NCBI RefSeq assembly: GCF_024347215.1
Contig: NZ_AP025282.1
Span: 5,146,001-5,210,000, forward strand
From: Aliamphritea ceti
GTDB lineage: Bacteria > Pseudomonadota > Gammaproteobacteria > Pseudomonadales > Balneatricaceae
Direction: 5' to 3'
Length of the DNA stretch: 64,000 bases
Of the stretch, positions 54,842-62,560 are shown in pieces. Positions within the stretch are counted from its first letter, which is position 1. Each line of letters opens with the position of its first letter. Below the pieces are notes generated by a model. It did not search any database and was not told the DNA's origin. It saw nothing but the letters and a program-made list of their open reading frames with translations. The position numbers and the translations under genes are program-made.

Positions 54842-55018
54842 TCAGAGTTCCCAGAAGAAGCAGGAAATCGCTACCGCCAGCCACAGCAGTAAGGTGGTCC
54901 AGTAGGCTAGTGGCTCTTGTGCCCGGTGAAATTCGCGGTGTAGCCAGACGCTGCCGTTGAACAAATCCCAGACGACCCACAGCAGTAACAGGGTTCCGAT
55001 AATGGCAGTAATAGTCAT
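54842..55018 (-). CDS. Small two-helix membrane protein, 58 aa
   Basis: A short gene: ATG at 55016-55018 behind GGAG, stop TGA at 54842-54844. It encodes two hydrophobic helices (IIGTLLLLWVVWDLF and LAYWTTLLLWLAVAISCFFW) separated by a short charged loop (HREFHRAQEP), and ends WEL. It begins 18 bp after the TetR stop and ends 16 bp before the next gene, so it fits the operon's spacing exactly. No family is recognised; it could be an accessory or regulatory small membrane protein. Confidence 0.75.
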   Translation of the reverse strand: MTITAIIGTLLLLWVVWDLFNGSVWLHREFHRAQEPLAYWTTLLLWLAVAISCFFWEL

Positions 55019-55036
55019 GGATAGTTCTCCGAAAAA

Positions 55037-55618
55037 TTAGTCTGTATGCAGGGACTTGAGTAATTGCATTGCGGCCTGTTTGGCAGGCAAACGGTAATCT
55101 GAAATAAGTCCCAGGGGGCTAAGTGAGTCCAGATTGAAGTAGAGAGATAGCAGCCCGAAGGACACCGCGTCGAGCTTCTCCGTGTTGACGTCCGGGTAAT
55201 CTTTACGCAGAAGATTATTAATGGCAGTGATGTTGTGCTCCGTCCAGCCTCTGAGTTTTTGTTTGAGAGATTCATCCTGGCTGGCAGAAAACAGTAATGC
55301 CTGGAACAGCAGGCTCAAATCGCTGCTGTTTTCGTAGTCAAACAGCATATCCAGCAGAGCGTTGCTGAGATCAGAGTTCGGCAGATAATTCTCCAGACTG
55401 ATCCACTGCTGATTTGACTGTTCGATAGTCCGGTCAGCCAGTTGTTCGATCAGTTCAGAACGATTACCAACATAATGACGTACCAGGCTACGCTGCAGGC
55501 CTGCTTCCTCTGCAATACGTTCCAGTGTGCTGCCTTCCAGACCAAAACGGAGTACACAGCGCTGAAAAGCCTGAAAGATTTCTTCAGTACGCTCGGCTTT
55601 TTTACTTGGACGTCCCAT
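55037..55618 (-). CDS. TetR-family transcriptional regulator
   Basis: A 193-aa repressor-type protein. The N-terminal helix-turn-helix (AEEAGLQRSLVRHYVGNRSELIEQL) is followed by an all-helical ligand domain. It is the first gene of the cluster running to at least the hydroxylase gene, all co-directional and tightly spaced. Two 18-bp operator-like palindromes lie 60-113 bp upstream, so it is probably autoregulated. The ligand is unknown. Confidence 0.9.
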   Translation of the reverse strand: MGRPSKKAERTEEIFQAFQRCVLRFGLEGSTLERIAEEAGLQRSLVRHYVGNRSELIEQLADRTIEQSNQQWISLENYLPNSDLSNALLDMLFDYENSSDLSLLFQALLFSASQDESLKQKLRGWTEHNITAINNLLRKDYPDVNTEKLDAVSFGLLSLYFNLDSLSPLGLISDYRLPAKQAAMQLLKSLHTD

Positions 55619-55677
55619 GGCTTACCTTTTATGCATCACTTAGTGTGTATTTATCGGTTATTAACCCGATAATGTTT

Positions 55678-55731
55678 ATTGTCAGTTATGATAATTTACT
55701 TCTCGTGAATTAAATTGTCAATTATGACAAT
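55678..55731. promoter_or_regulatory. Two related 18-bp palindromes upstream of the TetR gene
   Basis: ATTGTCA-GTTA-TGATAAT at 55678-55695 and ATTGTCA-ATTA-TGACAAT at 55714-55731, starts 36 bp apart. The second is a perfect 7-4-7 inverted repeat and the first deviates by two bases. They form a plausible pair of operators for the TetR protein. A further imperfect palindrome, TTATCGGTTATTAACCCGATAA, lies at 55651-55672, nearer the start codon. Confidence 0.7.
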
Positions 55732-56181
55732 AAACTAATTTGCCAGAAGCTGACCAATCTGAAATTTTTTGTATTTGCTGTCTGGAGATGACAAAGGTTC
55801 GCAGAACCGGTGCATTTGTATGAGATAACTCTACGGACTAATGAAAATTCACTTAATGACTGATATATCGGGTTTTTGTAACGGGTTGCTGCGAATAACT
55901 ACACAGCTTATCCTCTGACTGTGCAGATGCTATACAGGTGTTATCCACATGGTTTGGAGGCAGTTACGTCAGGATAATTGACACGGATCAGACGAGTGTG
56001 ACTTAAGTACTACATAAGTTGCACCCCGGGAGGGATATTTGCTTTACTCCCGATGCTTAGATCGCCTTGAAGGAAAGATGTGCGCCGCAGTTTCAGGCAG
56101 TCTGTCAGACAGACATTCCCTACCCTGCATATATTCTGCAAGACGAGTTTTTCAGTAGTCTCATTTACAGGGGAAATATCC
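55732..56181. promoter_or_regulatory. Leader region of nhaD with one perfect DnaA box
   Basis: About 450 bp without a gene. A perfect DnaA box TTATCCACA lies at 55941-55949 and a near match (TGCGAATAA, minus strand) at 55890-55898. From about 56025 to 56180 the leader of nhaD contains a GGGAGGG...CTCCC pairing and a GTCTGTC-A-GACAGAC palindrome (56100-56114), possibly a structured RNA. The promoter of nhaD is expected upstream of these. Confidence 0.4.
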
Positions 56182-57582
56182 ATGAAGTGGTTAGCCTTGA
56201 TACTTGGCTTATTCACAGCAACTTCCGGTTGGGCATCATCTGTTGAAGCCAGTGGAACAGTGCAGGATCTGACAGTCAGCTGGCTGGGTTTTACAGCAAT
56301 CGGTATTTTCTTTGTGGCGTATGTTCTGGTTATTTTTGAAGAACAGCTGCATCTGCGTAAATCCAAACCAGTGATGCTGGCTGCTGGTCTGATCTGGATC
56401 TTAATAGCCATTTATTACAGCGCGGCAGGTTCTCCGCAGTTGGTTGAAGCGGCAATCCGTCATAACTTCTTGGAATACGCTGAACTGTTCTTCTTCCTGC
56501 TGGTGGCTATGACCTACATTAACGCCATGCTGGAACGCGGTGTATTCGATGCCTTGCGGGACTGGCTGGTGGCGAAAGGCTTTGGCTACCGACAGCTGTT
56601 CTGGATGACCGGTGTACTGGCATTTGTAATTTCTCCGATTGCTGACAACCTGACGACTGCCCTGATTATGTGTTCAGTGGTACTGGCCGTTGGTAAAGGC
56701 CAGGCAAAATTTGTCATGCTTTCCTGTGTGAATATTGTGGTAGCGGCGAATGCTGGTGGTGCTTTCAGTCCGTTTGGTGATATCACTACCCTGATGGTTT
56801 GGCAGAAAGGTGTGATTGAGTTCAGCGGTTTCTTCGCACTGTTCCTGCCTTCCGTTGTGAACTTTGTGGTGCCGGCATTCATCATGCAATTCTCATTGCC
56901 TGAAGGTAAGCCACAGAGCCATAGCGATGAAATGACCGCAATTAAATTTGGTGGGCTGATCATTGTTGGTTTGTTTTTGTTAACCATAGTGACAGCTGTG
57001 AGCTTCCACAGCCTGCTGCATATTCCGCCGGTCTTCGGCATGATGATGGGGCTGGCGTATTTACAGTTCTTCGGTTTCTATTTGCGTCGTAAGTCAGTCA
57101 GCTGGCGCAATGGTATTGATGCACCTCCTGGTGCCAGTGTTGATCCGTATAACTTCGATGTGTTTTCACGGATAGCCCGTGCGGAGTGGGATACATTGTT
57201 CTTCTTCTACGGCATCATTCTGGCGGTTGGTGGCCTTGGCTTCATCGGCTATCTGAATCTGGCGTCCGGATTTTTCTACGGTGATCTGGGCCCAACCACT
57301 GCGAACGTGCTGGTGGGTATTCTCTCTGCGATCGTCGATAACATTCCGGTTATGTTTGCGGTGCTAACAATGAACCCGGTAATGTCTGATATGCAGTGGT
57401 TGCTGGTGACCCTGACCGCTGGTGTGGGCGGTAGTTTGTTATCGGTTGGTTCTGCCGCTGGTGTGGCACTCATGGGACAGGCACGCGGGCAGTATACGTT
57501 CTTCGGCCACCTGAAGTGGACGCCGGTAATTGCACTTGGTTATGTCGCCAGTATTGGCGTGCATTTTCTGGTTAATGGTTGA
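56182..57582 (+). CDS. nhaD: Sodium/proton antiporter NhaD
   Basis: A 466-aa integral membrane antiporter for sodium efflux, typical of marine bacteria. A signal-like N-terminus (MKWLALILGLFTATSGWA) and about 12 membrane helices are seen. Conserved segments ISPIADNLTTALIMC and NAGGAFSPFGDITTLMVWQKG identify the NhaD/ion-transporter superfamily, as does SAIVDNIPVMFAVLTMNP. ATG 56182 has GGGG/GGA directly upstream, so the longer frame from 56080 is not used. It is a single gene with an unusually long leader. Confidence 0.93.
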   Translation: MKWLALILGLFTATSGWASSVEASGTVQDLTVSWLGFTAIGIFFVAYVLVIFEEQLHLRKSKPVMLAAGLIWILIAIYYSAAGSPQLVEAAIRHNFLEYAELFFFLLVAMTYINAMLERGVFDALRDWLVAKGFGYRQLFWMTGVLAFVISPIADNLTTALIMCSVVLAVGKGQAKFVMLSCVNIVVAANAGGAFSPFGDITTLMVWQKGVIEFSGFFALFLPSVVNFVVPAFIMQFSLPEGKPQSHSDEMTAIKFGGLIIVGLFLLTIVTAVSFHSLLHIPPVFGMMMGLAYLQFFGFYLRRKSVSWRNGIDAPPGASVDPYNFDVFSRIARAEWDTLFFFYGIILAVGGLGFIGYLNLASGFFYGDLGPTTANVLVGILSAIVDNIPVMFAVLTMNPVMSDMQWLLVTLTAGVGGSLLSVGSAAGVALMGQARGQYTFFGHLKWTPVIALGYVASIGVHFLVNG

Positions 57583-57707
57583 GCAAGTAGTCAGGTCATC
57601 ACCTGTTCTAATGTTAAGTATGTGTCACAAAATGCGTAGTAGAGAGTATTTTCTTAGCGCTGCTTTAGCTATTTTTAATATCTGAATTTAGTTATTGGAG
57701 CCTGACC

Positions 57708-58313
57708 GTGCCAAGCAAACGTTTGCGTGAACAGAATGGAAACTCGTGTGCAGCGCATTGCACAACAGTCGCGATTAATGAAATTAAGCAGACTGCTTTA
57801 ACAGAAACCTTTGCGGAGGATGATCTCTGGCCGAGTATTCAGTTTTCAGATACCTGCGCGATAACTAAGCCCTTAGCGGCGGATAAAAATAGTGATCCGC
57901 GGTTGATTGTTGGCCAGATCAAACAGCGCTGGCCGGGTGTTAGTGTGAAACTGCTATGTGATGAGGGCCAGAAAAGCAAAGCCATATCTATGGTTAACAG
58001 TGTCATGCGCAGCGGTATGAATGATATTTTTAATCTACTGGTGCAAGAGGCTGTCAAAGGCACTATTACGCTGGATGAAGCCGTTTTCTATAATTGCAGT
58101 TATACGATGCACAGTGGCTCGAAGCCCAGTGATGAAAACTTCAGCGGTATGCACAATATTCTGGTTGCGCATGAAGCCGGTAAGAATTTTTATTACAACT
58201 CCAATGAAGCGAATCCACAGTGGCAGACAACAGCCAACTGGAAACAGCTGGAAGCCCAGAATGGCGGCAATAACAGCTATGTGTTCAGTGGTGTTGCTGT
58301 CGCTATTTTCTAA
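57708..58313 (+). CDS. Unknown protein with C39-like cysteine peptidase motifs
   Basis: A 201-aa protein without signal peptide or membrane segments. The N-terminus has Q9 and C14 in EQNGNSCAAHC, like the Gln/Cys of papain-type C39 peptidases (QxxxxCG). The C-terminal part has H149 in GMHNILVAHEAGKNFYYNSN, matching the His and following Asn/Asp strand. This suggests a papain-like fold, possibly a cysteine protease or acyltransferase effector. The expected Gly after the Cys is Ala. No transporter or partner is adjacent. A recognised family name could not be given. Confidence 0.65.
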   Translation: MPSKRLREQNGNSCAAHCTTVAINEIKQTALTETFAEDDLWPSIQFSDTCAITKPLAADKNSDPRLIVGQIKQRWPGVSVKLLCDEGQKSKAISMVNSVMRSGMNDIFNLLVQEAVKGTITLDEAVFYNCSYTMHSGSKPSDENFSGMHNILVAHEAGKNFYYNSNEANPQWQTTANWKQLEAQNGGNNSYVFSGVAVAIF

Positions 58314-58377
58314 GCCTCTGAATCTCAGACAGGCGTTCTGACACCTGTCTGAGTACACCTTTGTACATGGCTTTGTT

Positions 58378-58809
58378 TTATACCTCAATCCCCTGCTGAC
58401 GCAGCCATTGCTGTAACTGCCCCAATGGCATTGCACCACTCATGCGTGCTGCTTCTTTTCCATTCTTAAACAGGATAAGTGTTGGAATGGAACGAATTTG
58501 CAGCTGGGCGGCGATATTCTGTTCGGTTTCCGTATCCAGTTTTACCAGACGCAATTGTGGTTCGAAGTTTTGTGCTGCCTGATCAAAAATAGGCGCAAAC
58601 TGCTGACAAGGCCCGCACCAGCTGGCCCAGCAATCGACCAGTACAGGTAACTCATTTTTGATTATTTGTTGATTGTAATTCGCAGCAGTCAGATCGACAG
58701 GTTTACCGTTAAAAATAGCTTGCTTACATTTGCCGCAGTTTGGCTTGTCTTGCAGACGCTCTTCAGGAATACGGTTGATGACGTTGCAATGTGGGCAGCT
58801 GATATTCAT
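58378..58809 (-). CDS. trxC: Thioredoxin 2
   Basis: A 143-aa thioredoxin with an N-terminal zinc ribbon (C5-P-H-C8 and C25-G-K-C28) before the thioredoxin fold. The redox active site is W64-C65-G-P-C68. The cis-proline segment RSIPTLILFKNG is intact. It reduces cytoplasmic disulfides and its zinc ribbon makes it peroxide-responsive in other bacteria. Convergent with the C39-like gene. Confidence 0.97.
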   Translation of the reverse strand: MNISCPHCNVINRIPEERLQDKPNCGKCKQAIFNGKPVDLTAANYNQQIIKNELPVLVDCWASWCGPCQQFAPIFDQAAQNFEPQLRLVKLDTETEQNIAAQLQIRSIPTLILFKNGKEAARMSGAMPLGQLQQWLRQQGIEV

Positions 58810-58854
58810 GGCTTCAGGCTCTATAGAAATGTTGTCGGATTTGAGTTATTACCA

Positions 58855-59091
58855 CTATTCACAGGTTGCTGTGCATAACTTGTGATCAAGGTGTCGTTAA
58901 ACTCTTAATTGTTTCTGGATTAGTTAGCTAATCACTTATTTTTACTGATTTTTTAATCAACGCGCTTAGATAGACATTCGACTAACTATTTACTTGTTAA
59001 GTTGCATAAATAATAAGTTGTTAATAACTTTTGATCTAAGCATTTCTGTTCTTATATCTTACTCACATAATCCACAAAAGGCTGTGAATAA
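58855..59091. other. Second oriC-like region: DnaA box cluster in AT-rich DNA
   Basis: Between trxC and hipA, this 352-bp gap (58810-59161) has perfect TTATNCACA boxes on the minus strand at 58870-58878 (TGTGCATAA) and 59083-59091 (TGTGAATAA), plus 8-of-9 matches at 58855-58863 (CTATTCACA) and around 59069-59077 (TAATCCACA). Strongly AT-rich DNA lies between and after them (58895-59065 and 59100-59160). It may be a secondary origin, a DnaA-titrating site or a remnant. Confidence 0.55.
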
Positions 59092-59161
59092 CTTGTTATA
59101 AAGATGTAACTAATCGTTGGATTTCTTTTGTATTAAGTTATTAACTAATTGATATATATAT

Positions 59162-60421
59162 CTATTTTTTCAATAGATCACGATTAAGCTGATAACTCTG
59201 ATCCAGTTGCTGACGTACTTTACGTTGTGTATCTGAGGTGATATTCAGCTGACTGGCGAATATTTCCCAGTTTTGCAAAGCGTCCAGGACTTCTTCGATT
59301 ATCTGGCGGGCCTGATTCCAGTTACTGAAATTTGCCAGTGAGGCCAGCTTTTGAATGTTACGTCGGTCAGCGGCAACAGTGGTCTCGCCAAATGGCATAT
59401 TATGTTGCCGGTCTTGAGCCGGATAGAAGCCGGTGCTGTACATAGGTGCCGGTAGCCACTGACCGCTATCATCCTGAATAAAGCTCCAGTGCTTGCTGTG
59501 ATCGTCCTGGTTACAGCTGAGTAAATTAAAAATAGCCCTGACAAACATATCCCGGCCTGTAGCGGGTCGCTTACATAGCAACTGACTGGCTCTGATTAGC
59601 TGTTCATACCCTATACCCGGTTGCCACCAGTGGTTGTTTAAAAGGCTGGAGAGGCGCTGAATGTGTTGTCGGTGATTCAGATGATCCGGTCGCAGATAAG
59701 CGAGCCAGGGTGCTGCTTTGGATTGAGCCGGCGGCGTGATCAGTTGCCATTGCGGGATCTGAATACCTATAAGTGATGCCATTTGCAGATACGCGGCGTC
59801 GGCCAACCCCTGCTCCTGTCCCAGAGGATTCCCGGAATGGCCAAAACGGAGTATCCATGGCTGTAAATAGGCTGCATTTTCACTGTGTAGCTGGTCCGGG
59901 ATTAACGGATCGATATATACCTGTGCCTGCCAGGGCATGCCGTGAATATGATCACTGCTGCTGATCAACTTCTTAGTATCGACTGACAAGGTATTATTCG
60001 CCGCAAGTGATGCATAGTAGTCTGCTGGCAGAAATGCTTCAGAAATTTCCAGATTAGCTTCTGTCTGATAACGCAGTGCGCCAATCAGATCTGATGCAGC
60101 GGTGGTGGTCAGATCATTGCACCCAGGTTGCGTAACGCTGGTCTGATGGCCACCCCGGAAAAAATCCATCAGAGGACGTAGTCCCCAGTACTTGCTCAGG
60201 CTGTCGGTAAACAGGCCCGGCATACAATCAGCATGTTGCTTACTGAAGCTGTGTACACGGTCATCAAACGGCAGTAAAAAAGGAGATGGATTTAACCCAC
60301 TGGCTAGAAAATTATCAGCGTACTGAAATAATAGACTGTGGCTGTTTTCTCCCAGGGTGCCCATTTGTGTTTGGCTGCCATCTGCAAATTTACGCCATAC
60401 GGTTACGGTATGTTGAGTCAT
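59162..60421 (-). CDS. hipA: HipA-family kinase-like toxin (altered catalytic residues)
   Basis: A 419-aa HipA-type protein, the toxin of hipBA modules, normally a Ser/Thr kinase that phosphorylates GltX. Family segments are the N-terminal HipA fold (MGTLGENSHSLLFQYADNFLA, about residues 17-37), the mid-protein LRFGHSGNPLGQEQGLADAAYLQMASLIGI, and LFRAIFNLLSCNQDDHSKHWSF. The catalytic Asp of QDDH is D307, with the conserved Asn of this loop replaced by H311 (DDHSKH). The Mg-binding Asp of the usual SPAYDL is S329 here (APMYST). The stop-start overlap with hipB is ATGA (4 bp). Confidence 0.85.
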   Translation of the reverse strand: MTQHTVTVWRKFADGSQTQMGTLGENSHSLLFQYADNFLASGLNPSPFLLPFDDRVHSFSKQHADCMPGLFTDSLSKYWGLRPLMDFFRGGHQTSVTQPGCNDLTTTAASDLIGALRYQTEANLEISEAFLPADYYASLAANNTLSVDTKKLISSSDHIHGMPWQAQVYIDPLIPDQLHSENAAYLQPWILRFGHSGNPLGQEQGLADAAYLQMASLIGIQIPQWQLITPPAQSKAAPWLAYLRPDHLNHRQHIQRLSSLLNNHWWQPGIGYEQLIRASQLLCKRPATGRDMFVRAIFNLLSCNQDDHSKHWSFIQDDSGQWLPAPMYSTGFYPAQDRQHNMPFGETTVAADRRNIQKLASLANFSNWNQARQIIEEVLDALQNWEIFASQLNITSDTQRKVRQQLDQSYQLNRDLLKK

Positions 60422-60702
60422 TTCAGTAACGCCGCTGCAAGGTTTCCTGACGGGCCTGTCTTAGACGCGGTTTCCATCAGCATTGCTAAATTCTGCAAAT
60501 CATCGACGCATTGCCATAGCAATAAAAACTGCCGTAAGGATATCTGTCCTGAGGTCTCAAAATGTTTGATGGTTGGTGCCGGTACAGTACTGCGCTCGGC
60601 AAGTGCCGCCCGGGATAGCTTTTGCTGTTTACGTTGTTGCTGCAAATGCGTTGCCAGTTGTTGTTGAATATCGCTGGCGGTAAGGAGGTTTAAATCAAAC
60701 AT
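60418..60702 (-). CDS. hipB: HipB-like helix-turn-helix antitoxin
   Basis: A 94-aa DNA-binding protein with an HTH of the Cro/CI class (QRKQQKLSRAALAERSTVPAPTIKHFETSGQISL). It represses its own operon and neutralises HipA. A longer frame begins at ATG 60735, but that start would lie over the predicted -10 and operator, so ATG 60702 is preferred, though its ribosome site is weak. Its stop overlaps the hipA start (ATGA). Confidence 0.85.
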   Translation of the reverse strand: MFDLNLLTASDIQQQLATHLQQQRKQQKLSRAALAERSTVPAPTIKHFETSGQISLRQFLLLWQCVDDLQNLAMLMETASKTGPSGNLAAALLK

Positions 60703-60717
60703 TGCATATACTATAAA

Positions 60718-60774
60718 GGATATTATTTTATCCATTATAGTTATTTTTTTATAGAATTGGATATTATTTTATCT
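60718..60774. promoter_or_regulatory. hipBA operator pair and -10 box
   Basis: Two copies of GGATA-TTATTT-TATC(C/T): 60718-60733 (perfect) and 60759-60774 (last base changed), starts 41 bp apart. They resemble the TATCC-N8-GGATA operators of E. coli hip but with half-sites in the opposite order and a 6-nt spacer. A TATAAT -10 (minus strand, 60734-60739) lies between them, as expected for autorepression. Confidence 0.8.
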
Positions 60775-60839
60775 ATTTATGAAATATTGTATCGGAAAAA
60801 ACTGTGGCTCAGTGCCGCATTCTTTGTGTTCAGTAGATA

Positions 60840-62552
60840 TCAGAAAGAAAAGTGATGATCCAGGAGACGCATAAATTGGCGTTTATGCAGGTGCTGATTG
60901 CGTAAATCTGTCAGTAATCGCTGTAGTAACTCAGAAGCTGCAGGCTGGTATTGTGGCTGTTCGGCTGCATATTCAGACAGCTGTTGCAGTAACTCGCAGG
61001 CATACAGGTAAGCAGGTTCAGAAGCTTCCTGGAGAATCTCCGTCAGAATACGTTGGTAATATGACAAGCTTTGTTGCGGTGAACTGCTGAGCAGTTGCAA
61101 TGCCAGCGCTTCTAAATGTGCGGGGCTTAGTTTTAGCTGATCAGCAATGATACGCGCCTTATGAAGCTGGCTACTGGCGAGATAAAACTCAAATAACTGC
61201 TCATGACTTTGTGCCAGCGCCTGATGTCCCTCTTTGCTGCTGCGCTGTGTGCAGCTGAGCAGATATTGTTCTGCCTTATTGATAATCTGGTTTAAAGCTA
61301 TGCCCTGCTTGGTGGCTGCTTGTTGATAGTCGATAAATGCCGCCTGGGTTTTCTGGGTTGTGAACAATTCCCAGTGTAATTCTGCTGATGCCTGCGTATT
61401 ACCCTGTAAATCAATAAACTCAGCAAAAAGTTGCTGCTTAAGACGTTGCTGTTGCTGGTCGAGTGATTGCTTATCGAGCGCTTTAAATAAGCACTGCAGC
61501 TGTTCAGAGTAACTGTGCTGCTCGGCTTCGTCATTGCTGCCAGCGAGCTGTTGCAGATTATGCTGAATTAACTGTAAAACCGCGTCAGTGTCCGTTGAAT
61601 TTGGAACCTGGCTAATCAATTCTATTTGCAGGTCTGAATCAGAATATTCAGCCGCATAGCTTTGTAGAAAGTCCGTCAGTTGCCGGTCAGAGGTTTGCGT
61701 GCGCCATTGTTGTTGGGCTTTACTGACCAGAAGATCCAGGCAGGAACCGCTGGAAAGCATACTTAGAGGATCAGGAAATACTTCTCTGGGCTTTTGCAGC
61801 TGTTCGAGCAGAAATTCTGCCAAACGTTCATCAGACCAGGTTTGTCTCAGTAATTGCTGGCTGTATTGCTGACAGCTTAATTCGGCGCATTGATTCTGGT
61901 AACCAAGTGTATCGAAACGCATCAGTACCTGATTAAGCCGCTCCAGAGTGTATTCACAGAGCTTGAATGCTGCTTCTGCGGGTAAAGCGCTCAGGCAGCT
62001 GCCAAGATCAGCCAGTTCTTCACAGGCGTGTTGGAAGTAACTACGGACTTTCTGCCGCTGACTGATTTTTCGGTAAGGCAAAGCCTGAGTGATTTGTTTG
62101 CGAAGGGCCGCGGTGTCGAGTGTGCCGGCGGCTATCTGTGCCTGACGCAGAAAGCGCCGCTGTAAAAGAGTATCTGCCTGAATGACAGACTCTAACTGGC
62201 CAAGCAAATGTTGCTTGGACAGGCCGGTTAAGTAACTATGAATACTGACAACTTCTGGTGTGCTGGTCAGGCTGTGTTCCGTGCTTTGCTGTACGCTGAG
62301 TGCCACCGCTACACAGTGGTGGCAGAAATCAAAGCCTTCCGATACCGGACAATTGCAGGCACTGTCTATGCCTTTTGCGGTGATACTCAGGCTGACATGG
62401 TAAACCTGTTCGTCGAGTACTGCGGCAGTAACTTTATGTTTAATTTGTTGCCAGTCGAGTACGGCTTCAGTACGGAACAGTTCGTAGCCTTTTGCATAAC
62501 TGGCTTCGCCAGCGAGATTCGTCAGTTGTTCAGCGCTGAATTCAGGTGTCAT
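60840..62552 (-). CDS. SWIM zinc-finger protein
   Basis: A 570-aa protein. The SWIM motif is CNCPVSEGFDFCHHC near residue 65 (CxC then CxH, followed by AVALSV). The remainder is a long, mainly helical, Gln/Leu-rich region with TPR-like repeats. SWIM proteins bind DNA or other proteins, often beside helicases, but no helicase is adjacent. It is the last gene of the mnmE-62561-60840 run (gap of 8 bp to its upstream neighbour). The function is unknown. Confidence 0.8.
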   Translation of the reverse strand: MTPEFSAEQLTNLAGEASYAKGYELFRTEAVLDWQQIKHKVTAAVLDEQVYHVSLSITAKGIDSACNCPVSEGFDFCHHCVAVALSVQQSTEHSLTSTPEVVSIHSYLTGLSKQHLLGQLESVIQADTLLQRRFLRQAQIAAGTLDTAALRKQITQALPYRKISQRQKVRSYFQHACEELADLGSCLSALPAEAAFKLCEYTLERLNQVLMRFDTLGYQNQCAELSCQQYSQQLLRQTWSDERLAEFLLEQLQKPREVFPDPLSMLSSGSCLDLLVSKAQQQWRTQTSDRQLTDFLQSYAAEYSDSDLQIELISQVPNSTDTDAVLQLIQHNLQQLAGSNDEAEQHSYSEQLQCLFKALDKQSLDQQQQRLKQQLFAEFIDLQGNTQASAELHWELFTTQKTQAAFIDYQQAATKQGIALNQIINKAEQYLLSCTQRSSKEGHQALAQSHEQLFEFYLASSQLHKARIIADQLKLSPAHLEALALQLLSSSPQQSLSYYQRILTEILQEASEPAYLYACELLQQLSEYAAEQPQYQPAASELLQRLLTDLRNQHLHKRQFMRLLDHHFSF

Positions 62553-62560
62553 GATGTTTC

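Noticed and set aside
60703..60735. N-terminal extension of hipB
   Set aside because: The start codon would overlap the -10 box and first operator; the family alignment begins later.
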